Shown one piece after another: positions 1-10,522 of a stretch of DNA of 64,000 bases. Location of the stretch: the NCBI GenBank assembly GCA_011947345.1, contig JAAVTG010000023.1:124001-188000 (forward strand), read 5' to 3'. Within the stretch, counting starts at the first letter, position 1. Every line of letters starts with the position of its first letter. This stretch comes from Phytophthora quininea. Taxonomy: Eukaryota; Oomycota; Peronosporomycetes; Peronosporales; Peronosporaceae. The position numbers and the translations under genes were made by a program. The notes below the pieces were generated by a model. The model saw only the letters and a program-made list of their open reading frames with translations, was not told where the DNA came from and did no database searches.

Positions 1-216
1 GATAGCGCGTTAGGAGAATAAACTCCTCAGTTGGGTGAGACTTTACCAGGAAGCTGTTAACAAAAGTTAAATAGACTACTTCTTTCTCTCAACGCTGTAT
101 ACGTTACCGAAAAATGAAGACCCAACGCTCGCAGTCTTGCTCACATCGTTCTGCATGTAGAAACATAACACAGCACGGCATAGAAGTTAGCAATTGCTCG
201 ATTGTACCGCAAAGAA
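1..216. other. Left edge, no gene assigned; holds one copy of a dispersed repeat
   Basis: No convincing ORF lies here. The segment at about 57-98 resembles a segment near 45051-45090 (listed separately). The minus-strand coiled-coil gene to the right has an AAG|GTAGAC splice-donor-like site just before its stop at 217-219, so a further 3' exon could lie here or left of the window. Confidence 0.4.
57..98. repeat. Dispersed short repeat, copy 1
   Basis: This copy carries the core AAATAGACTAC flanked by a TTAACAAA-like stretch and a CTTTCTCT-like stretch. The same order recurs near 45051-45085. On the minus strand it reads GTAGTCTATTTA...TTTGTTAA. Two copies 45 kb apart suggest a member of a short interspersed family (MITE or LTR remnant). 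I do not recognise the family. Confidence 0.45.
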
Positions 217-2660
217 CTAGTAAGTGTCTACCTTAAACGGACTGCGACTTCTTGGTCGGTTAAATGCTCGCTCACTCTGAGGCATCCAGTATCCGTCTTC
301 GGGTTCTTGATACTTTGGAGGCGTCCTTCGAGTGCTAATGATCGATTGCTCTCCAGGTGACGGACAATTGTCAGCGTAGGATGGCGAACGCAGCTCAAAA
401 GCTCCTTTCGGATGGTCGTTAGGGCACGTGCAGCTTTCATCGTCCTCCTCCTCTTCATCTTGAAGCGTCAACTCGTGGATCGTGAGCGCTTGCTCTTCCA
501 GGCGCTTTTTCAGTCGCTGTCGCTCCACTTCCAGAGCGTTGATTTTGCAAAGGAGATCGCCTTCTTGCTGATCGACGTCACCTTGCTCCCGGACTTTGGC
601 TTGTAGACGAGCTACTTCTTCTCGTAAAAGTTCGCATTCCTGCCGAAACGCTTCTTGCGATCTTGAACTGCCAACCGGACGAGCTGTATCACACGAAGTG
701 GGCGAGTCCGGTGGTCCAGAACTCGCAGCAAGTTTTAGCTTTGACGAGGAGACATACGTGCTATTCGCCTTGACTTGCAGCAAGTCGTCTATTGTGTGAG
801 CCTGCTCCTGAATTCGCAAGAAGGACGCTATTGATAAATATTCTAGTACATTGCAATTCGTTGTCGAACAACCTACCTCGATCAGCAGGTTGGCACTTAG
901 CTGGGCCTCGACGATTTCATTCCAGTGTTTGGACTTCTCTTGTTTGAGCAACTCGTATTGAGCGACAAACTCCTCGTATCGCTTAGTCAGCTGCTCCAGT
1001 TCTTGAGTTAGCGACTGCTTTTCAGCGTCGATACTCCTAATTTCCTCCGTTAGATGTTCACGCTGTAGACATTCCAGAGGTTTAGGATCCATGTCGTATA
1101 CAATACAATCGCAACAACATACTTCTTCCGACCAAGCAGTCTCGACTTCGTGAAGCTTCTTACTCTGGTCCGCAGTCTGTCAACAATAGTGTTAGTTTTT
1201 CTCACAACTCACATTTCGATAAATCTTCTCACCACTGCAGTCAAAGAGGTCAAATTCTCCACCAAGTCCTGGATCGTTTTCTTGGTCCCTTCTAACTGCT
1301 CAGCTTCTTGGTCCCGCTTGCTACTCAACTCGCGTATCTGACTTTGAGCTTCCTTCAATGCAGCCGACAGACTCTTCTCTGCTTCCTGAAGTTCCTGCTG
1401 TTGCTTCGTGGCACTTTTGCACTTGCTTCGCCATTGATCACACTCCTCAACGGCACTCTGCAGCTGTTGACAAGCGTCTATGTATTTGGAGTTGACATCC
1501 TGAAAGCGATCCCACCGCTCAAGCTCCAACGTCTTGGTCACCTCCAGCCGCGTCTGCTCTCGTACTGCATCGAACTTTCCCAGTTCCTCCTGCTGCTTCT
1601 GCTCGGGGTTTTCAAGCACTGCGAGCAGGTGACGCTCATCTTTTTGTACTTCTTCTCGATCTCCCAGCACTCGGTCTCTTTGGCTTTCAAAACTTGCTCA
1701 TGCCGAGCTTTCATCTGCTTCATCGATTGGTATAGCTGCGCAGTTTGTTCCTCGACCAGCGTTCGAGAGCGGAACAGTCCGTTGTAGTCCTCCTGCAGCA
1801 TCAGTAGCTGCTCTTTCGAGTGCTGGTGGCTGCGTAAAACTTCTTTCCACTTGTCCTTCATCTGCTTGATCATCAGCGAGTGCTCCGCTTTGAGCTCGCT
1901 CTTGTTATGCAGCGCTTCCTGTAAGGCTGTCGACAAATCTGTTACTTTGCGCTTCTGGATCGTGACTTCGGCCGCCATTTTCTCCTTGAGCTGGAAACTC
2001 GAGCGTTCCCGATAGCGAGCGTCCTGGAGCTCCTTGTCGACCAGCTGAAGCCTTGTCTTGCACTTTTGTAGCTCGTCTGCAAGCGGTCGATGCGTGTTCT
2101 GCCACTCCTTCCGTTCTGTATCGATCTTCCCTCTCAGCTGCTCCACTCTGGCTCGCAATGCTTGCCTCTCGTCCTGCGTGGCTCGTACGTTGGCTGCTGC
2201 TTCGTTCTTGACGAGTGTCAACGTCTCCTCGTGCTTCTTCTCCAGACTGCGCAGCTTCTCACTGAGCCGCGATTGCTTGGTCTGGTCCTCCTGCTTCTGA
2301 TCCAGTGCGGTCTCCAATAGGGAGCTCGTGTGTGCGAACTGCTCCTGGAATTTAGTGCGCTCGGCCTCCACCGTGGCCATGGCCGTCTGCATGGCTGCAA
2401 TCTCGCGCTTTAGCTGGATCGTGTGAGCGCTAGCTGCGGCAGCAGCACGAGCAGCGCCCTGGTCTTTCTTGACCAGTTGCTGCCGCAGCGTCTCCAGATC
2501 TCGCAGCAACGATCGGCGCTCCTGGAAAGATTAAAAGGGTTAGCCATTCGTCTGCAACTTCAACATGTATCTTGAGACGAGGCAGGTGTACCTTGTCAAA
2601 GCATCGCTGGGCGTCCTTGAGCGAGAGCGTGGAGGTCTCGGTCATGGGCTCCTTCCCCAT
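217..2660 (-). CDS. Long coiled-coil protein, function unknown
   Basis: Probable exons are 2592-2660, 1233-2521, 1123-1176, 877-1062 and 217-807. They are joined by short introns with GT-AG ends, and the frame stays continuous across each. The start is the ATG at 2660 ([14 protein letters not shown]); longer frames open only with TTG. The product (about 720 residues) is dominated by heptad-like K/E/Q/L-rich helix of the kind found in centrosomal, flagellar or golgin-type proteins. Its C-terminus is acidic, then Ser/Pro/Arg-rich. The frame breaks once in the A5 run (minus strand) at 1641-1645; one extra base there joins two equally helical halves, so I treat it as a sequence error. I cannot assign a family, and a basal-body role is only a guess. 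Confidence 0.6.
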
Positions 2661-2883
2661 TGTGCGTGGCTGAAGCGACAAGTAGTGCCCAGGGGTCCAT
2701 AACAGCGGTGCAGTTTACACACTCGCAGGCTAAAGTTGGCGAGATCGTGTTGGTTTTGTAACGGCGTTCTTCAAATACACTGAATTGATAAAGGACTGGA
2801 TGGTTCATGGTTTCCTGGCATTTGCTGCAAGATTGACGATAGAAATTCTAGCATAGAATACATGAACCAAAGTGAATCGATTA

Positions 2884-3251
2884 TTACGCGACTTCCTCTA
2901 TCGCACCAGTCTCAAGCTCCTGCAGTTTGCGTTGTTCGGCCTCGAGCAGTTGCTCCAGACAAAGCTGCCGACGCTGACGGGCTTCGAGTTTGCGGAGTCG
3001 CTTGTCTTCCTGCTCGCGCTCGTGCGCGTCGAGGATCCATTGATACTTAGACTCTGTCAGCCCCAAGAAGTGGGCGAGCACTTCTCCTGCAAAGTCCATC
3101 CCGTCGTACGTCTTGGCGCCCGACCAGCAGATCCAGTCCCACGCAACGCGCGTCGCGTCCAGTAGATGGACGAGGTTTGCTCTGGGGATTCCTCGTCGAT
3201 TGGGGTCTTGGTCGCCTCGCTAGCCGCTCGAACCTGCTCGTGCGCTGTCAT
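2884..3251 (-). CDS. FAM177-like small protein
   Basis: The C-terminal half contains DFAGEVLAHFLGLTESKYQW, which matches the FAM177 signature (FLGxKxAxxLGxxxPKYQYxxDEY). It is preceded by a Trp-rich stretch (VAWDWICWSG) and followed by a charged helix. The N-terminus starts at the ATG at 3251 (MTAHEQVRAASEATKT) in another frame. The two frames meet at the C4 run (minus strand) at about 3184-3187, where one extra C would make them continuous. About 122 residues. FAM177 proteins are conserved, small and poorly characterised, with Golgi and endomembrane links in animals. The start is 150 bp head-to-head from the acid phosphatase gene. Confidence 0.6.
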
Positions 3252-3400
3252 GTCCAAGCAGAGTCTTGACAGTGTCAGCGCAATAACTGTTGTGCCTTGT
3301 GGGCAAGCAGTTAGCTCTTCGGGAAACGGACAACTTCAACTATACCGACAAATCGATATCGAAATTGAAGGGGTCAGTATCAATTATCGTCGCGTAGACG

Positions 3401-4794
3401 ATGGCGCTGCGTCTGCGGCAGCTGCAGGTGATCCACCGCCACGGAGACCGCACGCCGCTGCTCAACGTCTTCCGTGGGAGTGTAAATGCCCGTGCCGTGA
3501 AGGAGGAGGAGCTGGTATGGGGCCACCAGCTACCGGACGCAGCGCAACTGGGGCAACTCCGTAGTCGGTTTGTGGTCCGACTCAATGGCGAGGCGCAGAG
3601 CTCGTTCCAGCAGCGGCCGTTCGGATACCTGACAACCAGAGGAATCGAGCAGATGATGTCGCGTGGAGATCGACTGGTGAGAAGTTTTGAGAGGGAGATA
3701 CAGGGACTGGGGCATTACAGGAACTTTGTGTCATTGTGTCATAGCGAGGGTTCTGCGAGAAGGAGGAACTGAGGCTGGAGGAAGTCAAGCCTAGCGAGGT
3801 GCAGATCTTTAGTAATGCCTACACGCGCACGCAGCTCAGTGTGCAGGCGTTGCTGAGTGGGTTGCTTCGAGACCAGCCCGAGTTGAGTCCTGCTATCAGT
3901 GTGCTTCCCCGGAGACTGACATCATCAACAGTGAGTAACATGAGCTATGGTTGGTACTACTAACAAGTGCTTGAGGATTGATGGCAATGCTTTTTGTGGT
4001 ATTTGCAGCGTACGCAGCTTTTCCAGAGATCATGGAGATGAAGAGGGATCTGGAGCGAGACAACGAGGAATTTGCCGCCCGGGAGCACGAGATGGCGCCG
4101 TGCAAGCAGGAGCTGTCGCGGCTGCTGCCGGTAGTTAATTCCGGTACGACCCCATTTTCCTGGCTGGACGCAGCCGATTACTTTGTGTGTCGCCGGTCCC
4201 ACAATGTGCCCTACATCCCTGGCACCGAAGTGCATGGAGAAGCAACGGAGAGACATCTCGGCTTCCGCTTCCACCAGGTACCCATCAATCGAGCAACACT
4301 GTGGATTGGATTGCTGGTTATAACCAGAGATACTTGCCTTCTGCAGTTCTACTCGCATCGTTCGATTCTGAAGCTTGTGGCTGGGCGTCTGATGCACAAT
4401 GTGCTTCGAGAGGTGAGCTTACCTGCTTTTTGGGCTAAGGTAACCGCTCTCTTGCCTAACAGATGCAAAAGGCGATTTGGGAGCACAGCGAGAGCAAGAA
4501 GCTCGTGGTCTACAGCGGTCACGATGTATCTCTCTTGTCGGTCCTTCGCACAATGGATGCAGCGATCGCCAACGATATCGGCTGGTGGCCAGAGTATTCC
4601 TCAACTCTTGCTTTGGAACTGCTTGAAGATGAGGACGGAAAGTACTTTGTGCGTGTGCGCTTGAATGGCGAGATTCTAGCTGTGGGGAAGCCAGCAAGGA
4701 GATGATGTGCTCTCCTGATCGTTTCAGCGACATGGTTCTGGATCACATCGGTAGCCATGGCGAGCTCCCTGCTACGCATCCACACAAGCCGTAA
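3401..4794 (+). CDS. Histidine acid phosphatase (branch 2, ACP2/ACP6-like)
   Basis: Exon 1 (3401-3676) opens almost at once with the catalytic motif RHGDRTP, the phosphohistidine site of histidine acid phosphatases. Exons 3745-3930, 4009-4412 and 4463-4794 follow with GT-AG borders. The last carries the proton-donor region SGHDVSLLSVL (HD). No signal peptide precedes the motif, so a cytosolic or mitochondrial lysophosphatidate or inositol-phosphate phosphatase is more likely than a secreted one. The frame is broken at the C4 at 3907-3910, in the 4230-4350 stretch and at the G4 at 4684-4687. After the last break a second frame continues with EMMCSPDRF to a stop at 4792-4794. These look like under-called bases. 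The 3' end is 42 bp from the convergent WKF gene. Confidence 0.75.
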
Positions 4795-4836
4795 AATGCT
4801 ACAGAGGAAACCAAAACAAAGCCTATAGAGATCAAT

Positions 4837-5540
4837 TTAAGCCAGACGCTCCGCCATTTGCAGCGCGCGCTTGTAACGCCGCCGAGCGAGCTTAACACTC
4901 AGCATCTTCTCCTTGTCTTCGGCAGCATCTTCTTCCTCCTTAGTGGGGACGCCAATGTCAATGATTTCTTGCGCCGAATCCATCACGCGCTGTGCATCGT
5001 TCCAAAACATTAGCACACACCAATCCAAATAATGCTCAACTTTGCAGACGCGAACCTTGCGTGCAGCACCTTGAATGCCGTCCAGGTACTCGAGTACGAC
5101 AGCAAACATGCCCTTGGACACGACGTCGGCCTCGTACATCCAGTGGAGGATCCAATTCTGCTGAATTTTCTGTACAACCACGCAGCAAACACACACAAGC
5201 CATCACTCCTCCGACACCAGCCATTGCCAATTGACAGTCGACGCACCTTGAACTTCCACGGCATCTCGTCGTCCGCCTTGGGCTCGTCACGCTTCTGCCA
5301 CTGCTGCAGGTAGTACTGGGCCTGCTGGATCATCTCTGGCGAGCGGTCCGACTTGCCACCGCCATCCTTCTGCTCCTCGTCCGGATTCTTCAGTCCGCGA
5401 AGGCGCTTCTTAGACACCACTTTGTCCCCATTGTCGTCGAACTTGACGTGCGACTTGCTGGTCGCCTTCGCCGCGTCCTTCTTGGCCTTGGCGGCTTTCA
5501 GCTTGCCCCGCCGCTTCTTGGACTGCGTCACAGCGGCCAT
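4837..5540 (-). CDS. WKF-domain protein (C7orf50-like, probable nucleolar protein)
   Basis: Exon 1 (5247-5540) and exon 2 (4837-5169) are separated by a 77-nt GT-AG intron. The start ATG at 5540 gives a Lys/Ala/Arg-rich N-terminus (QSKKRRGKLKAAKAKK) typical of nucleolar proteins. The hallmark PWKFK lies at the exon junction and is followed by KIQQNWILHWMY and YLDGIQGAARK, as in the WKF domain of human C7orf50. A charged C-terminal helix ends the protein (about 208 residues). The family is linked to ribosome biogenesis, but the molecular role is unclear. The start faces the cyclin gene across about 278 bp. Confidence 0.8.
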
Positions 5541-5817
5541 GACTTTGGTGGATGTGTCAATTGCTTTGACGTCGATTGCCAGTCAAAAACCATGCGACGT
5601 GTGAACATCGTGTACGGTACACCACTAATCACTGATTGGCGGAATGTTAATATCGAGCATCTGATTGGTGGGTTCAAACCGCGCGGAAAGCTCGCGCCAA
5701 AAAGCGATGTGTGAACAGCTCCGTCACTTGCATTCTTGCACGGGCGCCACCACGCCTGTCCTGCGTCTGTGCCTGCGTTCTACTACATGTCCCCGTCCTG
5801 CATTTAAAGTCTACTCC

Positions 5818-6799
5818 ATGTGTATCAACCGCAAGCGCCCGCGCACGCCGCCGCAGCAGCTCCAGATCGCCGATACACCTCTCAAGCGAGCCAAGACCGA
5901 GTCCCCCACGTCCGTCGACTGCGTGGTTTTCGCAGAGCAGCAGCAGGATGCTAAACAGGCCACAGCCGCGCACCGGGACGAGATGGTCGCGGCCATTCTG
6001 ACCATCACGTCGGCGCTAGGACTCTCCAGAGAGACGCTACACGTGTGCGTGGGGCTCCTGGACAGATACTTGGCGTTGCAGAGCGTCGAGGTGCACGGAC
6101 TGGAGGGTCTGAGCATTTCGTAAGGATTATTTGCATTTATGTGTAAGAGTGTGGCTAACTTGAAGTCAACGCGCAGGTGCTTGTGGATCGCTGTCAAATT
6201 TGTAGAGACTCCGACGACGATTTATAACAAGAACATCAAGGAGATTCTGCAGCGACGGAGACACTCCAGCAACGTACGTGCAAGCCTTGGGCGGGTGGTT
6301 TTCTGCAGTAGTTATTTAATATTTCGTCTGTGTCTGAAGTGGACCTGGGGCGAGATTCTTGTTTGCGAGCTCAAGATCCTGGAGCTTCTCAGTTTCGGAT
6401 CATGTCCAGCACCGTAATCGGGTTATTGGAGAGGAAACTCCACGAAATTCATCAGCAAGAAAACAACCAAGAACAGCGCCAACTCGCGCTGTATTTCGCA
6501 GACCTGTTGCTGCTCAAGGCGCGAGCTAACTACTTTGCCAAAGAAATCCTCGTCGACGCTATCTGGTTTGTGGCGTCTGGCAACCAGATTGCAGACGTCA
6601 AGCCGCCACTACTGGAGCCGGTAGTGCTGCTTTTCTTGCGCACCGGGACAACATCAACCCGGACCACCCTGTCTTCAAGCCGTGGTTCGCCCTACGCTGC
6701 CGCTACGGACCCTTCCTTCCATCACCGTGGAAGGTGCCCTACGATCCGTCCTGCGTTTGCCGCGTTTGTGAACACGTGCAGGATGAAGTCCTGTCGTGA
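5818..6799 (+). CDS. Cyclin-like protein
   Basis: Exons are 5818-6119, 6177-6273 and 6340-6799. After a basic, Pro-rich N-terminus (NRKRPRTPPQQ) comes a cyclin-box core: LLDRYLALQSVEVHGLE, then CLWIAVKFVE, then CELKILELLSF. This matches the helix 2-4 pattern of A/B/D-type cyclins (LLDRYL, WIAxKxxE, ELxIL). A second helical region follows, then a Cys-rich tail (CVCRVCEHV). Two frame breaks, at the T3 at 6393-6395 and the T4 at 6631-6634, are each healed by one extra T. The conserved YxxE and MRxIL spacing is loose, so it may be an atypical cyclin. The CDK partner is unknown. Confidence 0.65.
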
Positions 6800-7025
6800 A
6801 CTACGACGCTCCACTGCTGTGCACAGTACGATAGACGACAGATAGACACTGCAATTTTGAACAATAGATGTACCATAGCCCTTTCACAAGCGTCGTCGAC
6901 AACGTTGAAACACGAAAATGAGCTACCATTTGGCCCCAATCTCCCAGCGGTCTGCTCTTTGCCGTCTCTAATGCTGTCGGCACAATGCGATTGCGATGGT
7001 AGATCATGCAACAAAATGTAATTGA

Positions 7026-8279
7026 CTACAGGAAGTGCGTCTTCTTCAGGTCCTGGTACTTCTTGTATCCAGCCCCACCACGCCAGCAATGATCAGAAGA
7101 ATGATGAAGAACGGCGTCTTCCAGCTACTGGACTTGGCGGCCGTTTCCTTCACGGTCTCCTCTAGCTGAGTCTCCAGCTGGTCACGGATGGCGTTCACTG
7201 TGCTATGGACGCGCTCCACCACCTTTCCGTTCGCCCACGCCTCCAGTTCAGCGATCCGCTTTTCGTCCTCCTCGCCCTGCTGCTTGAGCTTCTGGATCGT
7301 GTTCTCCGTCGACTCCTTCAGAGCCGTAAACTGGTACTCGAAGTCCTCGAGCAGCTGCGCGTACTTCCGCTTGACGAGTTTCATCTTGTCGTCATTGTTG
7401 CCCTTGGCGAGGGCGCTCTCTAGCTCCTTATCCACGGCCTTGCGCTGGTTCTCGTCCTTTTCGTTGGCGAGGGAGTCAATCACATCGTCGTAGACGTTGA
7501 GGGAGATCACGTCGTGGTTGTCCGCCAGCCCGCCGGTAGACGCCGAGATGCCAAAGTACGCGTCGTTCAAGAACGCATCGTCCAGCGTGAGTTTCTGGGT
7601 GTAGCATTGGACCCAGTTGCCGGACGCGTCTGCGTCGATCAGGATCGTGAACTGACTGTCCACCTGGGTGTACGTGATCTTAGCGCGCGACATGTTGAGC
7701 GACGGGCTGAAGGCCGCGTTCTTCTCGTGGTAGCGGATGCCGGGCGCGCTGCAGCCCATTTTGTCCATGTCGTTGAGCTCGTCCAACGTCTTGGTGCCGT
7801 CGTTCTCGAAGAACGTCACGTCCTTGTGGCCGCCGCTGTGCTCCTTGTTCTCGAACGTGTCGAACACGACGCCCACGCCCTTGAACTCCCCGACGAAGCC
7901 GTGGTTGCCGCCCTGCACGTACTTGCTGGGGTGAGCCACAGCGCCAGGCCGTCTCCGAACCACGACTTGGCCTGGCCGCTGATGCGGAACGTCAGCACGG
8001 CCGCGAACTCCTTGACACCCAGCTGTTTGTTGCCCCAGATGTAGCCGCGCTTGCTTTGGCGGTCGGGCGTCAGGCGCACGAAGTGGCGGTTCACGGCCGT
8101 GTCGCCGCCGTACATGAAGTCTTCGCCTAATTGCCGCAGTCCCGCGCTATCGATGTCGTCAAAAGGCTTCTCAAAGGACACGTGGGGAGCAGCTTGGCGC
8201 TCACAACGGAGAGCTGCAGCGCAGACAGCAGCGCCACAGCACACAGCAGCAGCGCCAGACTCAATCGGGAGACACTCAT
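7026..8279 (-). CDS. L-type lectin cargo receptor (ERGIC-53/VIP36 family)
   Basis: The start at 8279 encodes a signal peptide (MSVSRLSLALLLCAVALLSA). The lectin domain follows: FEKPFDDIDS, then WFGDGLALW and NHGFVGEFKGVGVVFDTFEN, which hold the carbohydrate-binding Asp/Asn/Phe pattern, then YFGISASTGGLADNHDV. A coiled coil (about 100 residues), one membrane span (FFIILLIIAGVVG) and a short cytosolic tail ending KKTHFL complete a type I ER-Golgi receptor that binds high-mannose glycoproteins. Frame breaks lie at homopolymers at 8184-8187, 7928-7931 and 7073-7076 (C/G runs of four). Each is relieved by one extra base, and the last decides whether the tail carries the KK motif. About 415 residues. 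Confidence 0.85.
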
Positions 8280-8374
8280 GGTCGTCTGGCTTCGATATGA
8301 CGTGGAGGCCGACCAGACCGTGAGGAGTACAGTGTCATGCTGACTTAAGTACGATATTTGATTTTGCAGTGTTT

Positions 8375-10345
8375 TTAGGCAACTTGTCGAAGTTGTTGTT
8401 GTCGTTCTACATCTCTTTTGCGCTTGTGGCTGCGGAAGTGGGCCTTGTACCAGAGCGCCACCTCGAGATGGCCTCTGCCGTACGCCCGATATTTGATCGT
8501 CGGGGTCATTTTCAACTTGGTGTGCTTGCGCATATACTCAAGGACGGAGATGAGGTCGTTGCGGGCAGCGTAGTCCACGTACTTTGGAAGAATCGGCTGG
8601 TCTAGATGCAAATGCAGCCACGCCATAGCCTCCACTTTCTCGTGCTGCATGGCAACTTCCAGACAGGTCTTCGGCCACTTTATCGAGTAGTGTTTGGACA
8701 AGAACTTCATCACTGCCACGTGGCCGTTCTCAGCCGCCCACAGCATGGCTGAAGGCGTGCATACAGATCGATTCGCGTGAAGCCACTTGACCATCTCGAG
8801 GTTGCCCAGCTTGGCCGCGAAGTCCATCGCTTTAGGTGGACATCGAGTCTTGGAGTTGCTGTGTAGCCATTTCAACACGTCGAAATGGTTACCTCGCGCT
8901 GCTCCGATCATGGCTTTCTTGATGCAGACCTTGTCGCGATTCCTGTGTAGGAATCTCACAACCTCAAGGTGACCATTAGTTGCAGCAGCGTCCAACGTGC
9001 TGGCAGACCATTTGCCGTTATCGTTCGCATGGAGCCATTCAAGCATCTTGAGGTTGCCAGAGGCAGCTACCGATTCTACATCATCAGTGTAGTTTTGCGG
9101 TCGGTACTCGCGCAGCCACTGGGCTGCTTTCAAGTCGTTCCTTTGCACTGCATATGTCATGGCCTTGCTGGTACAACCTTCGCGACGATTTAGATGCAGC
9201 CACTCCATGATGTTTAAGTGTCCATTCCGCGCTGCCAGGTCCATGGCGTCGGTCGTACAGCCCTCCGATCGATTTTCGTGCAACCACCGCACAATCTCTA
9301 AATGACCATTCATAGCGGCGCCGTCCATTGCTGCCTTCGTGCATCCTTCAGATCGATTCTCATGCAGCCACCGAACAACTTCCAGATGACCATTTTCCGC
9401 CGCAGCATCCATCGCTTTCGTCGAGGCATGCTCCGGATAGACTTTATGCAGCCACTTGACAACGTGCAGATGTCCACCTCTAGCAGCAAAGCTCATCGTA
9501 TCGGCCGAGAAAAGCCCAAGTTGGTTCTCATGAAGAAGCTTCAACACATCGAGGTAGCCGCCGAGCGCAGTTTCATTGGCATCCACACGTGGAATATGCC
9601 CGTAATTCGCTTGGCTGTACTGGTGTGAGGGCACACCAAGCCACCCGGGTTTTTCGACCGGGATGGTTTCCTTCAGCAAGTATTGAGCGACGTCCAAGTG
9701 TCCTGCTTTGATGGCCTGGTGGAAACTGTCGCCGATAGTCCACCGAGCCACTCTGGATTGAAGGAGGACAAGCTTGATGATATCCAGGCACCCTTCTTGA
9801 GCCGCCACTGTCAATTCCCATTGCTCGTGCGGAAACAGCTCCAAAAGCCAGCGAACAACTTCGACTCGATCGCGTCGAGAGGCGCCATAGAAAATGTCTC
9901 TCTTGATCTCTCTGAATTTGTTCAGGAACAACACTCGAGGTTTGAGTGAGTCGATCCATTGCAGCACTGGCATGTCCGCGTTTTCAGCGATAACTTTCAG
10001 GGTTCCTCGATCCACCGCGTCCGGGTATCTTTTATAGAGCTCTTGCAGCATGTCCAGCTGGCCGTCTTGAAGACGCACATGCTTGGCCACCAGACCCATC
10101 GCGAGTCGGTACTGCCGCAGTTTCTCTTGTGGGAGGATGTCTTGGGTCCGGTCCACAGCGTGCAAGGTCTGGTAGAAGAAGTGAGACCTGCCTTGCTCGA
10201 GCGCAGTCAGCAGCGTGAAGCGATTCACGACATCCAAGAAGTCGATGATCAGCTGCTGGACGTGCGGCAGCCCTTGGAGGCAGGTACCAGTGCCATGATG
10301 GCACACAACTTGCACGCTCGTGAAGTGGGTGGCGTCAGTCTCCAT
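8375..10345 (-). CDS. Ankyrin-repeat protein (oomycete type, about 656 aa)
   Basis: A single uninterrupted frame runs from the ATG at 10345 (METDATHFTSVQVV); an upstream in-frame extension begins only with GTG. From about residue 200 on there are more than a dozen degenerate repeats of the form A-A-x-x-G-H-L-E-V-V-R-W-L-H-E-N-R, the pattern of the large oomycete ankyrin families. No signal peptide, membrane span or partner domain is visible. Adjacent repeats with HENRSEGCT are near-identical, suggesting recent internal duplication. It faces the RFC gene across 178 bp. Specific function is unknown. Confidence 0.8.
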   Translation of the reverse strand: METDATHFTSVQVVCHHGTGTCLQGLPHVQQLIIDFLDVVNRFTLLTALEQGRSHFFYQTLHAVDRTQDILPQEKLRQYRLAMGLVAKHVRLQDGQLDMLQELYKRYPDAVDRGTLKVIAENADMPVLQWIDSLKPRVLFLNKFREIKRDIFYGASRRDRVEVVRWLLELFPHEQWELTVAAQEGCLDIIKLVLLQSRVARWTIGDSFHQAIKAGHLDVAQYLLKETIPVEKPGWLGVPSHQYSQANYGHIPRVDANETALGGYLDVLKLLHENQLGLFSADTMSFAARGGHLHVVKWLHKVYPEHASTKAMDAAAENGHLEVVRWLHENRSEGCTKAAMDGAAMNGHLEIVRWLHENRSEGCTTDAMDLAARNGHLNIMEWLHLNRREGCTSKAMTYAVQRNDLKAAQWLREYRPQNYTDDVESVAASGNLKMLEWLHANDNGKWSASTLDAAATNGHLEVVRFLHRNRDKVCIKKAMIGAARGNHFDVLKWLHSNSKTRCPPKAMDFAAKLGNLEMVKWLHANRSVCTPSAMLWAAENGHVAVMKFLSKHYSIKWPKTCLEVAMQHEKVEAMAWLHLHLDQPILPKYVDYAARNDLISVLEYMRKHTKLKMTPTIKYRAYGRGHLEVALWYKAHFRSHKRKRDVERQQQLRQVA

Positions 10346-10522
10346 TGTCGACGGTCTTGGCAAAAACGGAAGTGCATCCAGCAGTGCATGGCATTGGTGC
10401 TCGACTAGAATACCATCACTCACCACAGCAAAAGGCTATTTGAACCTCAAAGGTAACCCTCGTGTAACTTTTGGAATTTGGCGGGAAATCCCAATCCAAT
10501 CCAAAGGTATCACAGCGCTGTC

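Noticed and set aside
1064..1092. [10 protein letters not shown] as the N-terminus of a separate short coiled-coil gene
   Set aside because: These codons lie inside a GT-AG intron (1063-1122); splicing gives a continuous helix with the upstream exons.
4278..4326. Intron in the acid phosphatase (GTACCC...CCAG)
   Set aside because: The borders are present, but the downstream phase does not fit, and the intervening stretch codes plausible acid-phosphatase sequence in another frame.
5660..5700. tRNA-like GGGTTCAAACC box
   Set aside because: No cloverleaf can be built around it; no anticodon arm or acceptor stem is visible.
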